Origin: Sphingobacterium psychroaquaticum
GTDB taxonomy: Bacteria > Bacteroidota > Bacteroidia > Sphingobacteriales > Sphingobacteriaceae
Length of the DNA stretch: 64,000 nt
Direction: 5' to 3'
NCBI RefSeq assembly: GCF_900177625.1
Contig: NZ_FXAU01000001.1
Span: 860,644-924,643 of the forward strand
Shown: positions 8,397 to 16,902 of the stretch, one piece after another
Position numbering within the stretch: the first letter of the stretch is position 1
Layout of the letters: every line of letters starts with the position of its first letter
Notes under the pieces: generated by a model
Databases searched by the model: none
The model's input: the letters and a program-made list of their open reading frames with translations, nothing else
Told to the model about the DNA's origin: nothing
Position numbers and translations under genes: made by a program

Positions 8397-8667
8397 ACTG
8401 CTGTCCCTCCTTCAACATTTTTTCAATATCACTGGCGTGATAAAACATACTTCCTCCGATTTTACGATACGGCAATTTGCCATTGATCCGTAGGGTTTGT
8501 AATGTACCAGGGGAAATGCCGAGCATTCTTCTAACATCAGCACTGCGGAACCACTGTTTTTTTGATAGACCATCCTCAGATGCTTTTGTTAATGCTTCGC
8601 GAATAGCGACTAACATTTCTGCTTTGAAGACAATTAAATCTTCCTTTGTTACTAGATTTATTTCCAT
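8389..8667 (-). CDS. Excisionase-like helix-turn-helix protein
   Basis: The 92-residue protein has an N-terminal amphipathic helix (~10-35) and a MerR/excisionase-type HTH: 'WFRSADVRRMLGISPGTLQTLRINGKLPYRKIGGSMFYHASDIEKML'-type order, with the key pieces 'SADVRRMLGISPGTLQTLR' and 'LPYRKIGGSMFY'. Such proteins are common in integrative elements of Bacteroidota and regulate excision or transfer genes. It is the first gene of the three-gene operon and overlaps the next one by 8 bp. The assignment as a DNA-binding protein is firm; its exact role is inferred. Confidence 0.8.
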   Translation of the reverse strand: MEINLVTKEDLIVFKAEMLVAIREALTKASEDGLSKKQWFRSADVRRMLGISPGTLQTLRINGKLPYRKIGGSMFYHASDIEKMLKEGQQYG

Positions 8668-9198
8668 AATGATTAGTATTAAACCTGATGCTACATTGCA
8701 CCAGTTAAACTAACCTATGCTATAAAAGGGTAGAATTGTCCAAAATGAGTATGAAGGGTACTATTTGACCTAAAGAGGTAATCGGTTTGTAAATGGTATA
8801 CTATTAAGTATACTAAAAATACTGTCATAAACGGCGCTAAATAATAATAGGATCCCCGGAGGATACTTTGAATGTCCTTTACAGGGCATAAAACAAGAAA
8901 AGTCGAGCTATGCTCAACTTCTGCTTGCTCATGTGACTAGTCCCGTATGCTGATATAAGGCATCGGGAAAACATCAACTTATCTGGATAAAAAACAATAA
9001 ACCTCGCTTAAAAGGCTTAAACGAGGTCGGATATCTTGTGTTTTGCTATAAAATTGAGGTTGTGCAACAGTTACCCATGTTGTGCGATCGTACTTTTTTT
9101 CTGTCTGTCAGTGATGGCAAAGACATACTCTTTTGCAATTTTTGATTGCGTTGTTGGATTGAGCGAATTGCAAATGTGTATGTCCTTAAGCACTGGTA
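8668..9198. other. Gene-free region with an insertion-sequence end remnant
   Basis: About 530 bp between the HTH gene and the 3' end of the restriction-modification gene. No gene is convincing. Its right half contains a copy of the IS1182-type right end (8989-9076), described separately. The left half contains short scrambled-looking sequence that may be further insertion-sequence debris. Confidence 0.5.
8989..9076 (+). repeat. Solo right-end copy of the IS1182-type element
   Basis: This segment matches 13423-13511 by eye at most positions, in the same orientation: ACCTCGCTTAAAAGG, then CTTAAACG-GGTC, TTTT-CT-T-AAATTG and GTTG-G-AACAGTTACC. The inner part is the ACCTCG/CGAGGT terminator hairpin and the outer part is the terminal repeat. 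No transposase is attached, so it is a leftover end. Confidence 0.75.
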
Positions 9199-11691
9199 TT
9201 ATAAATCGTTTTCTATAATTGTATGAGATTGTAATAATTTTTTTTCCGCATCCTGAATAGCTTTGTGGTAGTCTGTTAAAGCCTTTGAGAAGTTTGTCGA
9301 TTTCGTTTCTCTTGCCTTATCCCCAACAATTGGGAAGTCAAGCTCTTTAAAGTCATCTTCATTAAGTCTGTATCTACTTGGTGTTCCGCCACGAGTTTTA
9401 GAATACATATACTTTAGCATTAAGTCGGTTCTTAATACTCCCGTTATATAAAATGAATCTTTTAGGTCTTTAGGTCTAATCACGATAAATTCTGGTGAAG
9501 CAACAATGTAGTCTACTACTTGGGGAATTGGGGGAACTACAACAATTTTTCTGTTGAGCATACTCGGACCAAGCCTTGCTAGTAAAATATCCCCTGGTTT
9601 TACAATTTTCAAACTCCCTTCAATTTCACTACCTAAGCAATAAATGACATTATCAATTCTAACTGGATTGTTTTGAAGTTCATCCATTCTGATAAGAGCA
9701 AAATTTGAAAATTCATTGTCTTCTGAAGTTGGTGTAATCTTATCGCTAACAATGTCTGCTATGTCGGTAATTTTTCCTACTTTATTTTTAAAAGTAGGTT
9801 TCCATATGTAACGTATTGCATTTAAAGGACCTTCTTTGTTTATTTCAGACAATTTAATGGTATAACAGTTATCTGTGTTTTTATAAATACTTTTATTTTT
9901 TGAATAAAGTTTCCATTGGTTATAAATGCTTTCTGATTTATCAGAGTAAAGCTCATTTTCTTCTTCTCGTCCTGTTGAACTAATACCAACTTGTTTTGCG
10001 ACTGCCATAAAAACAGTGTAATCCCCAAGTTTTTCCTTGTCTTTTTTTCTTCTAAGAAAAAGTAGAGAAGATTTTATACCTGCTCCAAAATGGCTAAATG
10101 CAGATTCAGGTAGCGAGACAGAAGCAAGAAGTTCACAATGTTCTAGTATGTAATCTCTAACATATTGAAGAGAACTATTTGTCATGATGCCTTCGGGAAC
10201 AACTATTGCAATTTTGCCCGTTCCCTTTTTTGCTAATTGTACGCACCTTTCAATGAATAGAATTTCGCTCTTTTGAGTTTTTCTCTCAGAAGTACCATTT
10301 TTACCTAAATCAAAAGATTTAATATATTTAACTTCCTTAGACTTTATAGTAGCTCCAAATGGTGGATTTGAAAGTATTAAATCAAATGAGTTCTCTTTAA
10401 ATTCACTATTGAGTTTTTGCATTTTGTCCAAACCGTCTAACGCATCATGCCCAATAACATTCGTATGTCCATCATCGTGAATAATCATATTCATTTTACA
10501 AACCCTTGCTATTTGGTCATTGATTTCTATTCCAAATAGCTTTTTTTCAGCGAAAGAGTGCCAATGTGTAAATGCTTCCAAATCATCATAGTTTTCTTCG
10601 GCATATTGTCTTACTTCATCCATTGCATAGAGTAGGAATCCACCACTTCCACAAGATGGGTCAATAACTCTCAAAGATTGTTTGGGTTCCATCATTTTAA
10701 CACAGAATTGGACTACAGGACGAGGTGTAAAGAATTGCCCCATTTTGCCAATAAAAAAATCCTTCATGAAAATTTCAAAGGCTACACCTTTTGTGTCAAG
10801 GTCTGTTTTACTTAGAGTTAAACCTTGTAAGTGTTCAACAACATTGTAAATAATTTCAGAAGACAAGTTTATTCGTTCTTTAAAAACTTGTGGGTCATCT
10901 GTTTTGGCTTGTTCATAAATTTTTTGAACTCTGTCAGCTACTTCGTTAGGTGTTTCGTGTGAGCCAATTTGAAACTTATAATGCTCGTTTTTCTTTGTCT
11001 TTTTTTCGTCTTTTAATTTACAAAAAAGCAGTTTGGAAACTTCGTCAAATGCTGTAGTTGGTGCAAGTTTACCACCTTGCCATACACTACTATGAGATTT
11101 TTTCAAGGCACTAATTAAATCTTCTCGATAAGCAATTTTTAAATCTTTACTTTTATCACCTTTTGTGAATTTGTATTTTGGTGCTTTGCCGTATTTAATC
11201 GGAATATCAGCTATTACGTTTTTCTCTCGTTCACTTGAATTAAAACCCGCTACATTAAAAGCTGTTTTCGTATTTCCTGCAACAACGATAGCATATTGTG
11301 CTCGTTTACTGTTTGCATTGCCAAATGCTTGCTCGATTGCTTGGGTAAATTCAGAATCCGAAATGCCGTCTTTTTTAGTTTCTACTATTAAATATGGTGC
11401 TTTTAGTTCTTCATCTTCATAAACTACAATATCGGCACGGTCATCAGGTGTTCTTCTTTCAACTTTAACTTCAATATCTATTTTTTCCTTTGGATATTGG
11501 TAGTCTAAGACAAGTTCAACAAAATATGATGCTCTTACTTTTTCTTCGGGGTTTTTGAAACTGGTAGAATAAGTCCTTGAACAGTTATAAATTATCTTGT
11601 TTCCGTCTTCGCTGAAACATATTAGTTTGTTGTCGATACCCCGAGTAATGTTCTCGTAGAAAATGGAGTCTTTGTCAATTATATCAATCAT
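9199..11691 (-). CDS. Single-chain restriction-modification enzyme (nuclease-like N-terminus, N6-adenine methylase, type I S-like end)
   Basis: The 830-residue product joins three parts. Residues ~40-140 look like a type I HsdR N-terminal nuclease domain: Asp87 in 'RADIVVY' and Glu104/Lys106 in 'LIVETKK' fit a PD-(D/E)xK site. Residues ~290-560 are an N6-adenine methylase with 'DPSCGSGG' (344-351) and 'NPPF' (442-445). Residues ~640-830 look like one half of a type I specificity subunit: a target-recognition domain, then a helix ending in 'DYHKAIQDAEKKLLQSH'. No separate hsdR or hsdS gene is nearby, so it may methylate and cut by itself, as type IIG enzymes do. Its ATG overlaps the stop of the XRE gene (ATGA). 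Methylase assignment is firm; nuclease activity is inferred. Confidence 0.85.
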   Translation of the reverse strand: MIDIIDKDSIFYENITRGIDNKLICFSEDGNKIIYNCSRTYSTSFKNPEEKVRASYFVELVLDYQYPKEKIDIEVKVERRTPDDRADIVVYEDEELKAPYLIVETKKDGISDSEFTQAIEQAFGNANSKRAQYAIVVAGNTKTAFNVAGFNSSEREKNVIADIPIKYGKAPKYKFTKGDKSKDLKIAYREDLISALKKSHSSVWQGGKLAPTTAFDEVSKLLFCKLKDEKKTKKNEHYKFQIGSHETPNEVADRVQKIYEQAKTDDPQVFKERINLSSEIIYNVVEHLQGLTLSKTDLDTKGVAFEIFMKDFFIGKMGQFFTPRPVVQFCVKMMEPKQSLRVIDPSCGSGGFLLYAMDEVRQYAEENYDDLEAFTHWHSFAEKKLFGIEINDQIARVCKMNMIIHDDGHTNVIGHDALDGLDKMQKLNSEFKENSFDLILSNPPFGATIKSKEVKYIKSFDLGKNGTSERKTQKSEILFIERCVQLAKKGTGKIAIVVPEGIMTNSSLQYVRDYILEHCELLASVSLPESAFSHFGAGIKSSLLFLRRKKDKEKLGDYTVFMAVAKQVGISSTGREEENELYSDKSESIYNQWKLYSKNKSIYKNTDNCYTIKLSEINKEGPLNAIRYIWKPTFKNKVGKITDIADIVSDKITPTSEDNEFSNFALIRMDELQNNPVRIDNVIYCLGSEIEGSLKIVKPGDILLARLGPSMLNRKIVVVPPIPQVVDYIVASPEFIVIRPKDLKDSFYITGVLRTDLMLKYMYSKTRGGTPSRYRLNEDDFKELDFPIVGDKARETKSTNFSKALTDYHKAIQDAEKKLLQSHTIIENDL

Positions 11692-11903
11692 TTATTTTTT
11701 CTTTCTATTAGTAAATCTTTCACTTCAACATTTAGAATTTCAGCAATTGTGTACAAATCTTCCAGACTTGGCTGCCTTACGTTACGCGCATATTCGTTAA
11801 TCGTGTTGTAACTCTTCCTTGTTTGTTTAACAAGCCAAGTTTTCGAAATCCCTTTGTCCTTTAAAACTTCCTTAATTCGGTTTATTTGAGACTTTAGTTT
11901 CGT
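11688..11903 (-). CDS. XRE-type controller protein with apparent ACG start
   Basis: A 71-codon frame upstream of the methylase encodes a complete XRE helix-turn-helix: 'LKSQINRIKEVLKDKGISKT', 'WLVKQTRKSYNTINEYARNV', 'RQPSLEDLYTIAEILNVEVK'. Its stop overlaps the methylase ATG (ATGA), the usual arrangement of a controller gene and its restriction-modification gene. The frame is closed by TAA at 11906-11904, directly before an ACG codon, and no ATG, GTG or TTG occurs before the HTH. Relatives normally begin M-K-L-K, so ACG occupies the expected start position: either a start-codon mutation (silenced gene), an unusual start, or a sequence error. Product level and hence methylase control may be affected. 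Confidence 0.65.
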   Translation of the reverse strand, partial: TKLKSQINRIKEVLKDKGISKTWLVKQTRKSYNTINEYARNVRQPSLEDLYTIAEILNVEVKDLLIERKNK

Positions 11904-11919
11904 TTATTTGCTGTCGAAG

Positions 11920-11937
11920 ATAGTAAAAACTCACTAT
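11920..11937. promoter_or_regulatory. Candidate operator of the XRE controller
   Basis: The imperfect palindrome ATAGT-8nt-ACTAT lies 17 bp upstream of the controller start codon. Controllers of restriction-modification operons bind such sites next to their own promoter; this assignment rests on position and symmetry only. Confidence 0.35.
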
Positions 11938-12197
11938 TTTACCGTGTAAATATTCAGTGTATTGTCGTGGGTTGGGAAAGGTTAGGCTCTTTTGGTTTTT
12001 AAGGGTTGGATTTTTGTGTCAGAAAAAACAAATATGCATAACCGAACATTGGATTTTTCAGTATGTCGCACAGCGGTTCGAGTATTACCGAAGGCGGGGA
12101 TGTGTAACACAAAAGCTCATTCGAAGAACAAACGTTGCACCGTGCTCAAATGCCAAATCGAAGACTTTCAGCCCAGCTTTTGGCAACACTTTGTGTT
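11938..12197. other. Gene-free region left of the IS1182-type element
   Basis: About 260 bp, with overlapping plus-strand frames that show no protein-like composition. Repeated pieces such as TTGTGT/ACACAA and GTTGCAC/GTTGCACAAC occur, so it looks like structured noncoding or recombination-derived DNA rather than a gene. Confidence 0.4.
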
Positions 12198-13505
12198 TGT
12201 TGCACAACTGATATTAGAGAAAAAATTTGTAAATTATGGTATGCAAGGAAAAAAATATTTTTACCACAATTGTTTTAAGAGCTAAGCTTGGATCGTCTAG
12301 TTCCTGAGGATATTTTTTATCGTAAAGTTATCAAGCATAAGACTTACATTTTTTACAAGTCCACTCAGCTGTATTATGGACGCGAAGGACAAGAAAGGAT
12401 TAATCCTGTTGTTTTCTTTAAGATTTTGCTAGTTGGTTATTTGACTAATATCAAGAACGATCGCACTTTGATTCGTTACTGTAGCAATTGCTTGGATGTC
12501 CACCTGTTTTTGGGTTACGATTTCAATGAAGAATTACTATGGCATTCCACCATCAGTCGCACATGTTCACTTTTAGGCAAAGAAGTCTTCTTCGGACTTT
12601 TTCAAGAGATTTCGCGTATGTGCATAATTAATGGGATGGTTTGTGGTAAAGTTATTAGGGGTGCTTGCGCGAGTACATCGGGGAGTAAGGACCGTACAAT
12701 CTTTGCAGATATTATGGACCAAACGATTGATAATTTACGACACAATGATATAGCAATAGGTGAAGTTTCGGTTGACACAGTTTACCGCAGTGTCAGTAGT
12801 TTCCAATATTGCGATGAACATAATTTAGATGCTTGGATCCCAAACTTTGGACAGTATAAGCCTGAGCGCGAAAGTTTTTTTTTAGTAAAACTGAAAATCG
12901 ACACGAATGTATCCAAGTAGGCAGTAACAGGACTTTTTACCATTCAAAGGTATCACAACAGGCAGTAAAGGTTATGAGAAGAAGAGTTATCGTAGTAGCG
13001 AAAAGGATTGTGGAGTATGAATGTCCTTTGCCAGTCGACTATTGTGGTAAAGTAAGCAGTTTTAAGAAACTAGAAGAAAGCATTCACAATCCCTTATATG
13101 ATAAGATGCATGAAAAGCTGATCCAGCCTAAAGCCTATCACCGCAGGTTGGTTAAGCGTGCTCAAGCACAGTCAACCCTGTTTGGGGGCTACTCATAAAC
13201 CACTATAATATGAAACGTATAAATAGCCGAAGTAGGTCACACGCGAATAAGCATGTTTTGATGGCAGCTTTGAGCTCTAATCTCAAAAAGTATCTGAAAT
13301 TTTTACGCAAGACTCCTCACATTATAGCCTTAATTAAAGACTTATATTTTCACATAAAAACAAGCACAACCAGAGCTCAATTTAGTTGATAGGACACTTT
13401 GAAAACTCACTTCTGATCAGGTACAAAAACAAAAGACCTCGCTTAAAAGGTCTTAAACGGGGTCATGTATTCTGTATTTTACTGTGAAATTGGAGTTGTG
13501 TAACA
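12198..13505 (+). mobile_element. Decayed IS1182-family insertion sequence
   Basis: The transposase remnant is bounded by inverted ends: TGTTGCACAACT at 12198-12209 on the left, and CTGTTACACAACTCC when the right end (up to 13505) is read in reverse. The element is about 1.3 kb, shorter than usual for this family, and has lost the DDE core region. A terminator-like hairpin (GACCTCGC...GGGGTC) lies inside the right end. A second copy of the right end lies at 8989-9076. Confidence 0.75.
12241..13389 (+). pseudogene. Broken IS1182-family transposase
   Basis: Family hallmarks are spread over different frames. They begin with 'MQGKKYFYHNCF' at 12241. A large piece at 12288-12920 carries 'RLVPEDIFYRKVIKHK', 'LYYGREGQERINPVVFFKILL' and 'LWHSTISRTCSLLGKEVFFGLF'. 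A third piece at 12974-13198 has 'PLYDKMHEKLIQPKAYHRRLVKR', and the C-terminal piece at 13210-13389 has 'SHANKHVLMAALSSNLKKYLKF'. At least three frameshifts separate the pieces. The region after 'GKVIRGACAST', where the first catalytic Asp of the DDE triad is expected, is disrupted. The gene cannot make an active transposase. Confidence 0.85.
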
Positions 13506-13511
13506 GTTACC
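13423..13511 (+). repeat. Right end of the IS1182-type element (partner of 8989-9076)
   Basis: This is the intact-context copy of the ~88-bp repeat. With the solo copy at 8989-9076 in direct orientation, it brackets the restriction-modification operon. Both copies continue into CAGTTACC beyond the terminal repeat, so the shared sequence is slightly longer than the predicted element end. Confidence 0.7.
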
Positions 13512-13516
13512 GCTTG

Positions 13517-14668
13517 TTAGCGGCAATTATTTTTTACAAACCCTTTGACCCCCGAATATTCTATTTTCAATTCTCTTTTGCTAAAAAAGTTTTGATAGCG
13601 ATATCCTGCTGTTAAATATTTTAGATTGCCTTTATATTTTTCAGGATTATCATTTTCAATTAGGTAAACTTCAATTTTCGCTTCATTTTTAATCATTCTA
13701 CTCAGTAGTTGTTTAAACTCAAAATCTGCCTGCGGCAATGAATATCCGATAAATACTATTTTATCTGCTTCAGATAATTCTATGCCTGCATTTTGCCATA
13801 TCAACTTGTTTTGTATATTGTTCAGGTTTTTTAGAAAAGTAGGCATAATTAAATTCATTTCAAGTTTATTCGAAATGTCTTTGTTCTGTTTGAAATTTCT
13901 TTCACAATGTCTACAATATTTTTTATTGAAAACATAACCGCCATTAAATCTCCTGTAAAATTTCACATAGAGTCTTTGACATTTTGGACATTGCATCCAA
14001 TTAAGTGAACCGTGTAATTTTAAAATTTTGACATTATATCCGCCTTTTCCTAAAGCATATAATCCTGGTTTTACGCTGTTATCATGTTCATCAAGTGAAC
14101 TTAGATAACAACAATAATCAACTACTCCAATAAAGTCTTTTTTAGCTTTTTTAGCTTCGCTAAATAATAACTCATAAATTTTGTTATCCAACATTATATC
14201 CCAATTCGTTGTTATGATTGAGATTTTATCTTCCTTTTCATTTTCCAATCTACCTCGTGAAGTATTAACAATAAAATTTGCAAAATCGTCAATTGGTTTT
14301 TTAGAATTACTACTTTTATCTATTGATTCTCTTATTGCTAACGTTATTAATCTATTTAGATTATCTCTTAGCTCTTGTAGGTATTTTATTGTATGTCCTC
14401 TAAATGAGGCATTTTCAGAAATACATTTATCTATAGGAGTATATACATCTTCTAATGTGTAATAAAATCTTTCTTCATCACTTACACATAGACCATTTTT
14501 CAAAAAGTTATCGAATTCTTCAATCCATTTATTTATGAAAGAAAGTCGTTTGGAAGAATATTTTTTATTTCCTTTTAAATCATAAATTGCTTTTACAAGA
14601 TTTGCTTGAGAAGGTGCTCCAGCATCCATAGAAAATCCTGCTCCTAGAACATATACTGTTTTATTCAT
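13517..14668 (-). CDS. Second SIR2-like NADase-type protein with zinc ribbon
   Basis: The 383-residue product is a close relative of the SIR2-like protein at 4298-5389. It has 'LGAGFSMDAGAPSQ' at 8-21, 'TTNWDIMLDN' (Asn155, Asp157), 'LKLHGSLNWMQCPKCQRLYV' with His219 and Cys227/230, Cys252/255, and 'FIGYSLPQADFE'. By eye the central half is mostly identical; the N-terminal third and the last 60 residues diverge. All NAD-site positions are kept. No TIR or barrel gene stands next to this copy; the upstream neighbour is a Sel1-repeat protein gene behind a hairpin. The stop codon lies inside the palindrome CCGCTAACAAGCGG. Abortive-infection NAD depletion is inferred. Confidence 0.8.
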   Translation of the reverse strand: MNKTVYVLGAGFSMDAGAPSQANLVKAIYDLKGNKKYSSKRLSFINKWIEEFDNFLKNGLCVSDEERFYYTLEDVYTPIDKCISENASFRGHTIKYLQELRDNLNRLITLAIRESIDKSSNSKKPIDDFANFIVNTSRGRLENEKEDKISIITTNWDIMLDNKIYELLFSEAKKAKKDFIGVVDYCCYLSSLDEHDNSVKPGLYALGKGGYNVKILKLHGSLNWMQCPKCQRLYVKFYRRFNGGYVFNKKYCRHCERNFKQNKDISNKLEMNLIMPTFLKNLNNIQNKLIWQNAGIELSEADKIVFIGYSLPQADFEFKQLLSRMIKNEAKIEVYLIENDNPEKYKGNLKYLTAGYRYQNFFSKRELKIEYSGVKGFVKNNCR

Positions 14669-14775
14669 TTATTGTTTAGATTTATTTTGGTATTACAATT
14701 GTCACTAATGTTTAGTGGCTTCGCATCAATGGCGGAAATTGACGCGAAAATCTTCAATTTTTCCTAAAAGTAAGT

Positions 14776-14824
14776 AAAAGTCAATTGTATTAGATTTAAG
14801 AAAAATTCAATACAATTGACTTTT
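14776..14824 (-). terminator. 16-bp perfect hairpin between Sel1-repeat and SIR2 genes
   Basis: AAAAGTCAATTGTATT (14776-14791) pairs with AATACAATTGACTTTT (14809-14824). Read on the minus strand it ends in ACTTTT, so it is likely the terminator of the Sel1-repeat gene and separates it from the SIR2 gene. Confidence 0.6.
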
Positions 14825-14903
14825 GCGGAATAGAAATCCGAAATTTAAATTTTAGCACTTAACTCCGCATTTTGCCACGCAGGTGTTATATGATATGCTT
14901 GCT

Positions 14904-15683
14904 TTAGAGCGAGTTTTTATAAAGTTCACCTATATTATTTAGTTTTCTTCCTAAAAGGTTTTCAGCATCTTTTGGAGCTTTTTCGATTTGAGATTTCGTT
15001 AGGCTTTTTTCAAGTTCTTTTATTTCTTTAATAACTTCTTCTTGTTTTAAAATACTAAAGTCAACTTTGTATTCATTGTAGATTAAATACCATAAATAAC
15101 TTTGATAAATATCTTTTTCGAAATATTCCCCTTTTTTATAAAAGTTAGCAATTTCCCATCTCGCAGACGTAATATTTCCACTTTGAGAAAGATTTTCAGG
15201 ATTTTGAAGTTTTGCTAATTTAATAATCCATTCTTTAAATTTTGCTATATCAGCTATTACTCCGTTTCCAGTTAAATAACAATTCACGACATTCCACATA
15301 CATGTTGCGTCATTGTTATTTGCGCATCTTAGTGCGTATTCAAAAGCTTTTTCAGAGTTTTGTTCAATTCCTTGACCATTTCCATATGCCATCATCATAG
15401 CATAATGTCCATCATTAAATCCGTTATCAGATGATTTTGAATGCCAGTTAATAGCTTCTTGTTCATTTTTTTGAATTCCAATTCCTTCCTGTAAGAAGAT
15501 AGCATAATTATATTGGGCTTCTGGATTTCCCAATTCAGCAGATTTTTTCACTAAAGGAAGTGCTTCTTCAATTTTTTTTTCTTGGATTAATTCTTTAGAT
15601 TTTAGATTTAGTTCTTCTGCTGATTGAGCAAAAGTGAAACTTGAAATAAAGAGTAAAAATATTAATATAGAGATTTTGTTCAT
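14904..15683 (-). CDS. Exported Sel1-repeat (tetratricopeptide-like) protein
   Basis: Starting at the ATG at 15683, the protein has a clear signal peptide, 'MNKISILIFLLFISSFTFAQ', which decides this start over an upstream ATG at 15758. The mature ~240 residues carry Sel1-like repeats: 'LVKKSAELGNPEAQYNYAIF', 'GIGIQKNEQEAINWHSKSSD', 'GYGNGQG'-type turns, and 'CYLTGNGVIADIAKF'. Such repeats mediate protein contacts in the periplasm or at the surface. It is AT-rich like the rest of the island. A link to defence is possible only by position; an adaptor or immunity-like function for an exported factor is equally open. Confidence 0.75.
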   Translation of the reverse strand: MNKISILIFLLFISSFTFAQSAEELNLKSKELIQEKKIEEALPLVKKSAELGNPEAQYNYAIFLQEGIGIQKNEQEAINWHSKSSDNGFNDGHYAMMMAYGNGQGIEQNSEKAFEYALRCANNNDATCMWNVVNCYLTGNGVIADIAKFKEWIIKLAKLQNPENLSQSGNITSARWEIANFYKKGEYFEKDIYQSYLWYLIYNEYKVDFSILKQEEVIKEIKELEKSLTKSQIEKAPKDAENLLGRKLNNIGELYKNSL

Positions 15684-15899
15684 TTGTGCAATTTTGGAAG
15701 ACATATCAAATAACAATTTATTTGCGAAATCAATATACAAACTATTTCGCAAATTCACATCTGTATTCGAAATACGTCTAAAATTCGAATTAAATCATAA
15801 AAAAAATGATTATGAGGTCTGTATATTTGTTTCTGTCACGGGTGGCGAAACAAAATTGCCACAGTATTTGTTTTAAGGTTATGAACTAGCGAAAGAATA

Positions 15900-16640
15900 G
15901 TCCGTCCATTTGAAAAAGCCAAATACGCAACGATACGCGGGCAATACGATTAGGTCATATTGTGACTATGCCAGTTTATTTCTAAAGCACGTATCACAAT
16001 ATGAATTTCTGAAAGATGTGCCCTTGCCGCATATTGAATCATTTATCAACGAAAAGGTAAACCGTGAACAGATCAGCGTATCCTATTAAAAGGGATTGGT
16101 CGACGCTATTAAAAAGCTGTACGAGTTGTTATTGGATAAAAAGCTTAAATTGAATTACCTGTACCAAAGCGATCAGTCTCGCAATTGCCAAAATTCTTTT
16201 CCAAAAAAGAGGTCAGACCATTATTAGATAATATCGAAAAAATTAAACATAAAGCCATATTAACGACTATACATAGCCGCGGACTACGCCTTAGTGAAAA
16301 CTACTAAACCTCAAAATAAAAGATATCCAATCATCTGATAAGGTTATACGTATTCACCAAAGCAAAGGAAACAACGACCGAATTATCTCATTACCTTATA
16401 AGTTGGTAGATATTTATGCGAATACTATCTGACTCATAAGCCTGCAGAATATCTTTTTGTAGGAGAAATGGGGAATTGATACAGCGAGCGTAGCGTACAT
16501 TTTATTGAAAGTTTTAAAACGATATGTGAGAAAGGGAGAGGGGCACAGCCCGGACGTCGTGCATATTGTCAAAAGCGAGATGGAACGCATCAAGAATGAT
16601 CCCGATTTAAAGCATTTGGTACATGAGGAGTGAATTAGCA
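15900..16640 (+). pseudogene. Decayed tyrosine recombinase (integrase)
   Basis: No intact frame exists, but integrase sequence can be read in pieces. From 15942 there is 'NTIRSYCDYASLFLKHVSQY' and then 'DVPLPHIESFINEKVNREQ' up to an in-frame TAA at 16087. After it comes 'KGLVDAIKKLYELLLDKKLK'. In a shifted frame there is 'KHKAILTTIHSRGLRLSE', holding the first catalytic Arg, then 'SDKVIRIHQSKGNNDRIISL' and 'THKPAEYLFVGEMG' and 'YSERSVHFI'. The HxxR and Tyr end is missing. A last frame (about 16536-16636, 'HSPDVVHIVKSEMERIKNDP') seems to be the tail of another gene. This was probably the integrase of the surrounding element. Confidence 0.8.
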
Positions 16641-16902
16641 CGAATTCACCATTAAACATTAATCCAAAATTTCTATCTTTGTGGTCTGTTATACTATATC
16701 TAACATATTATCTGGTCTTACTCGAAAGACAACTCTAAAAACAGAGTGATTAATGCATTGAAATCTTTTGGTTTTTAATGCACAGATAATCCTATCGACT
16801 TATTTCTTAATCTTAAACAAAACAAACGATTATCAAATCGATTGCATTATCACTTTTGCAGTGTATTCAACATTTCAAAATGTGGTGACACGATGAATAA
16901 AA

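Noticed and set aside
11957..12285. Overlapping plus-strand frames before the insertion sequence
   Set aside because: They read a repeat-like noncoding region in two frames, with odd composition; the end of one frame is the displaced start of the broken transposase.
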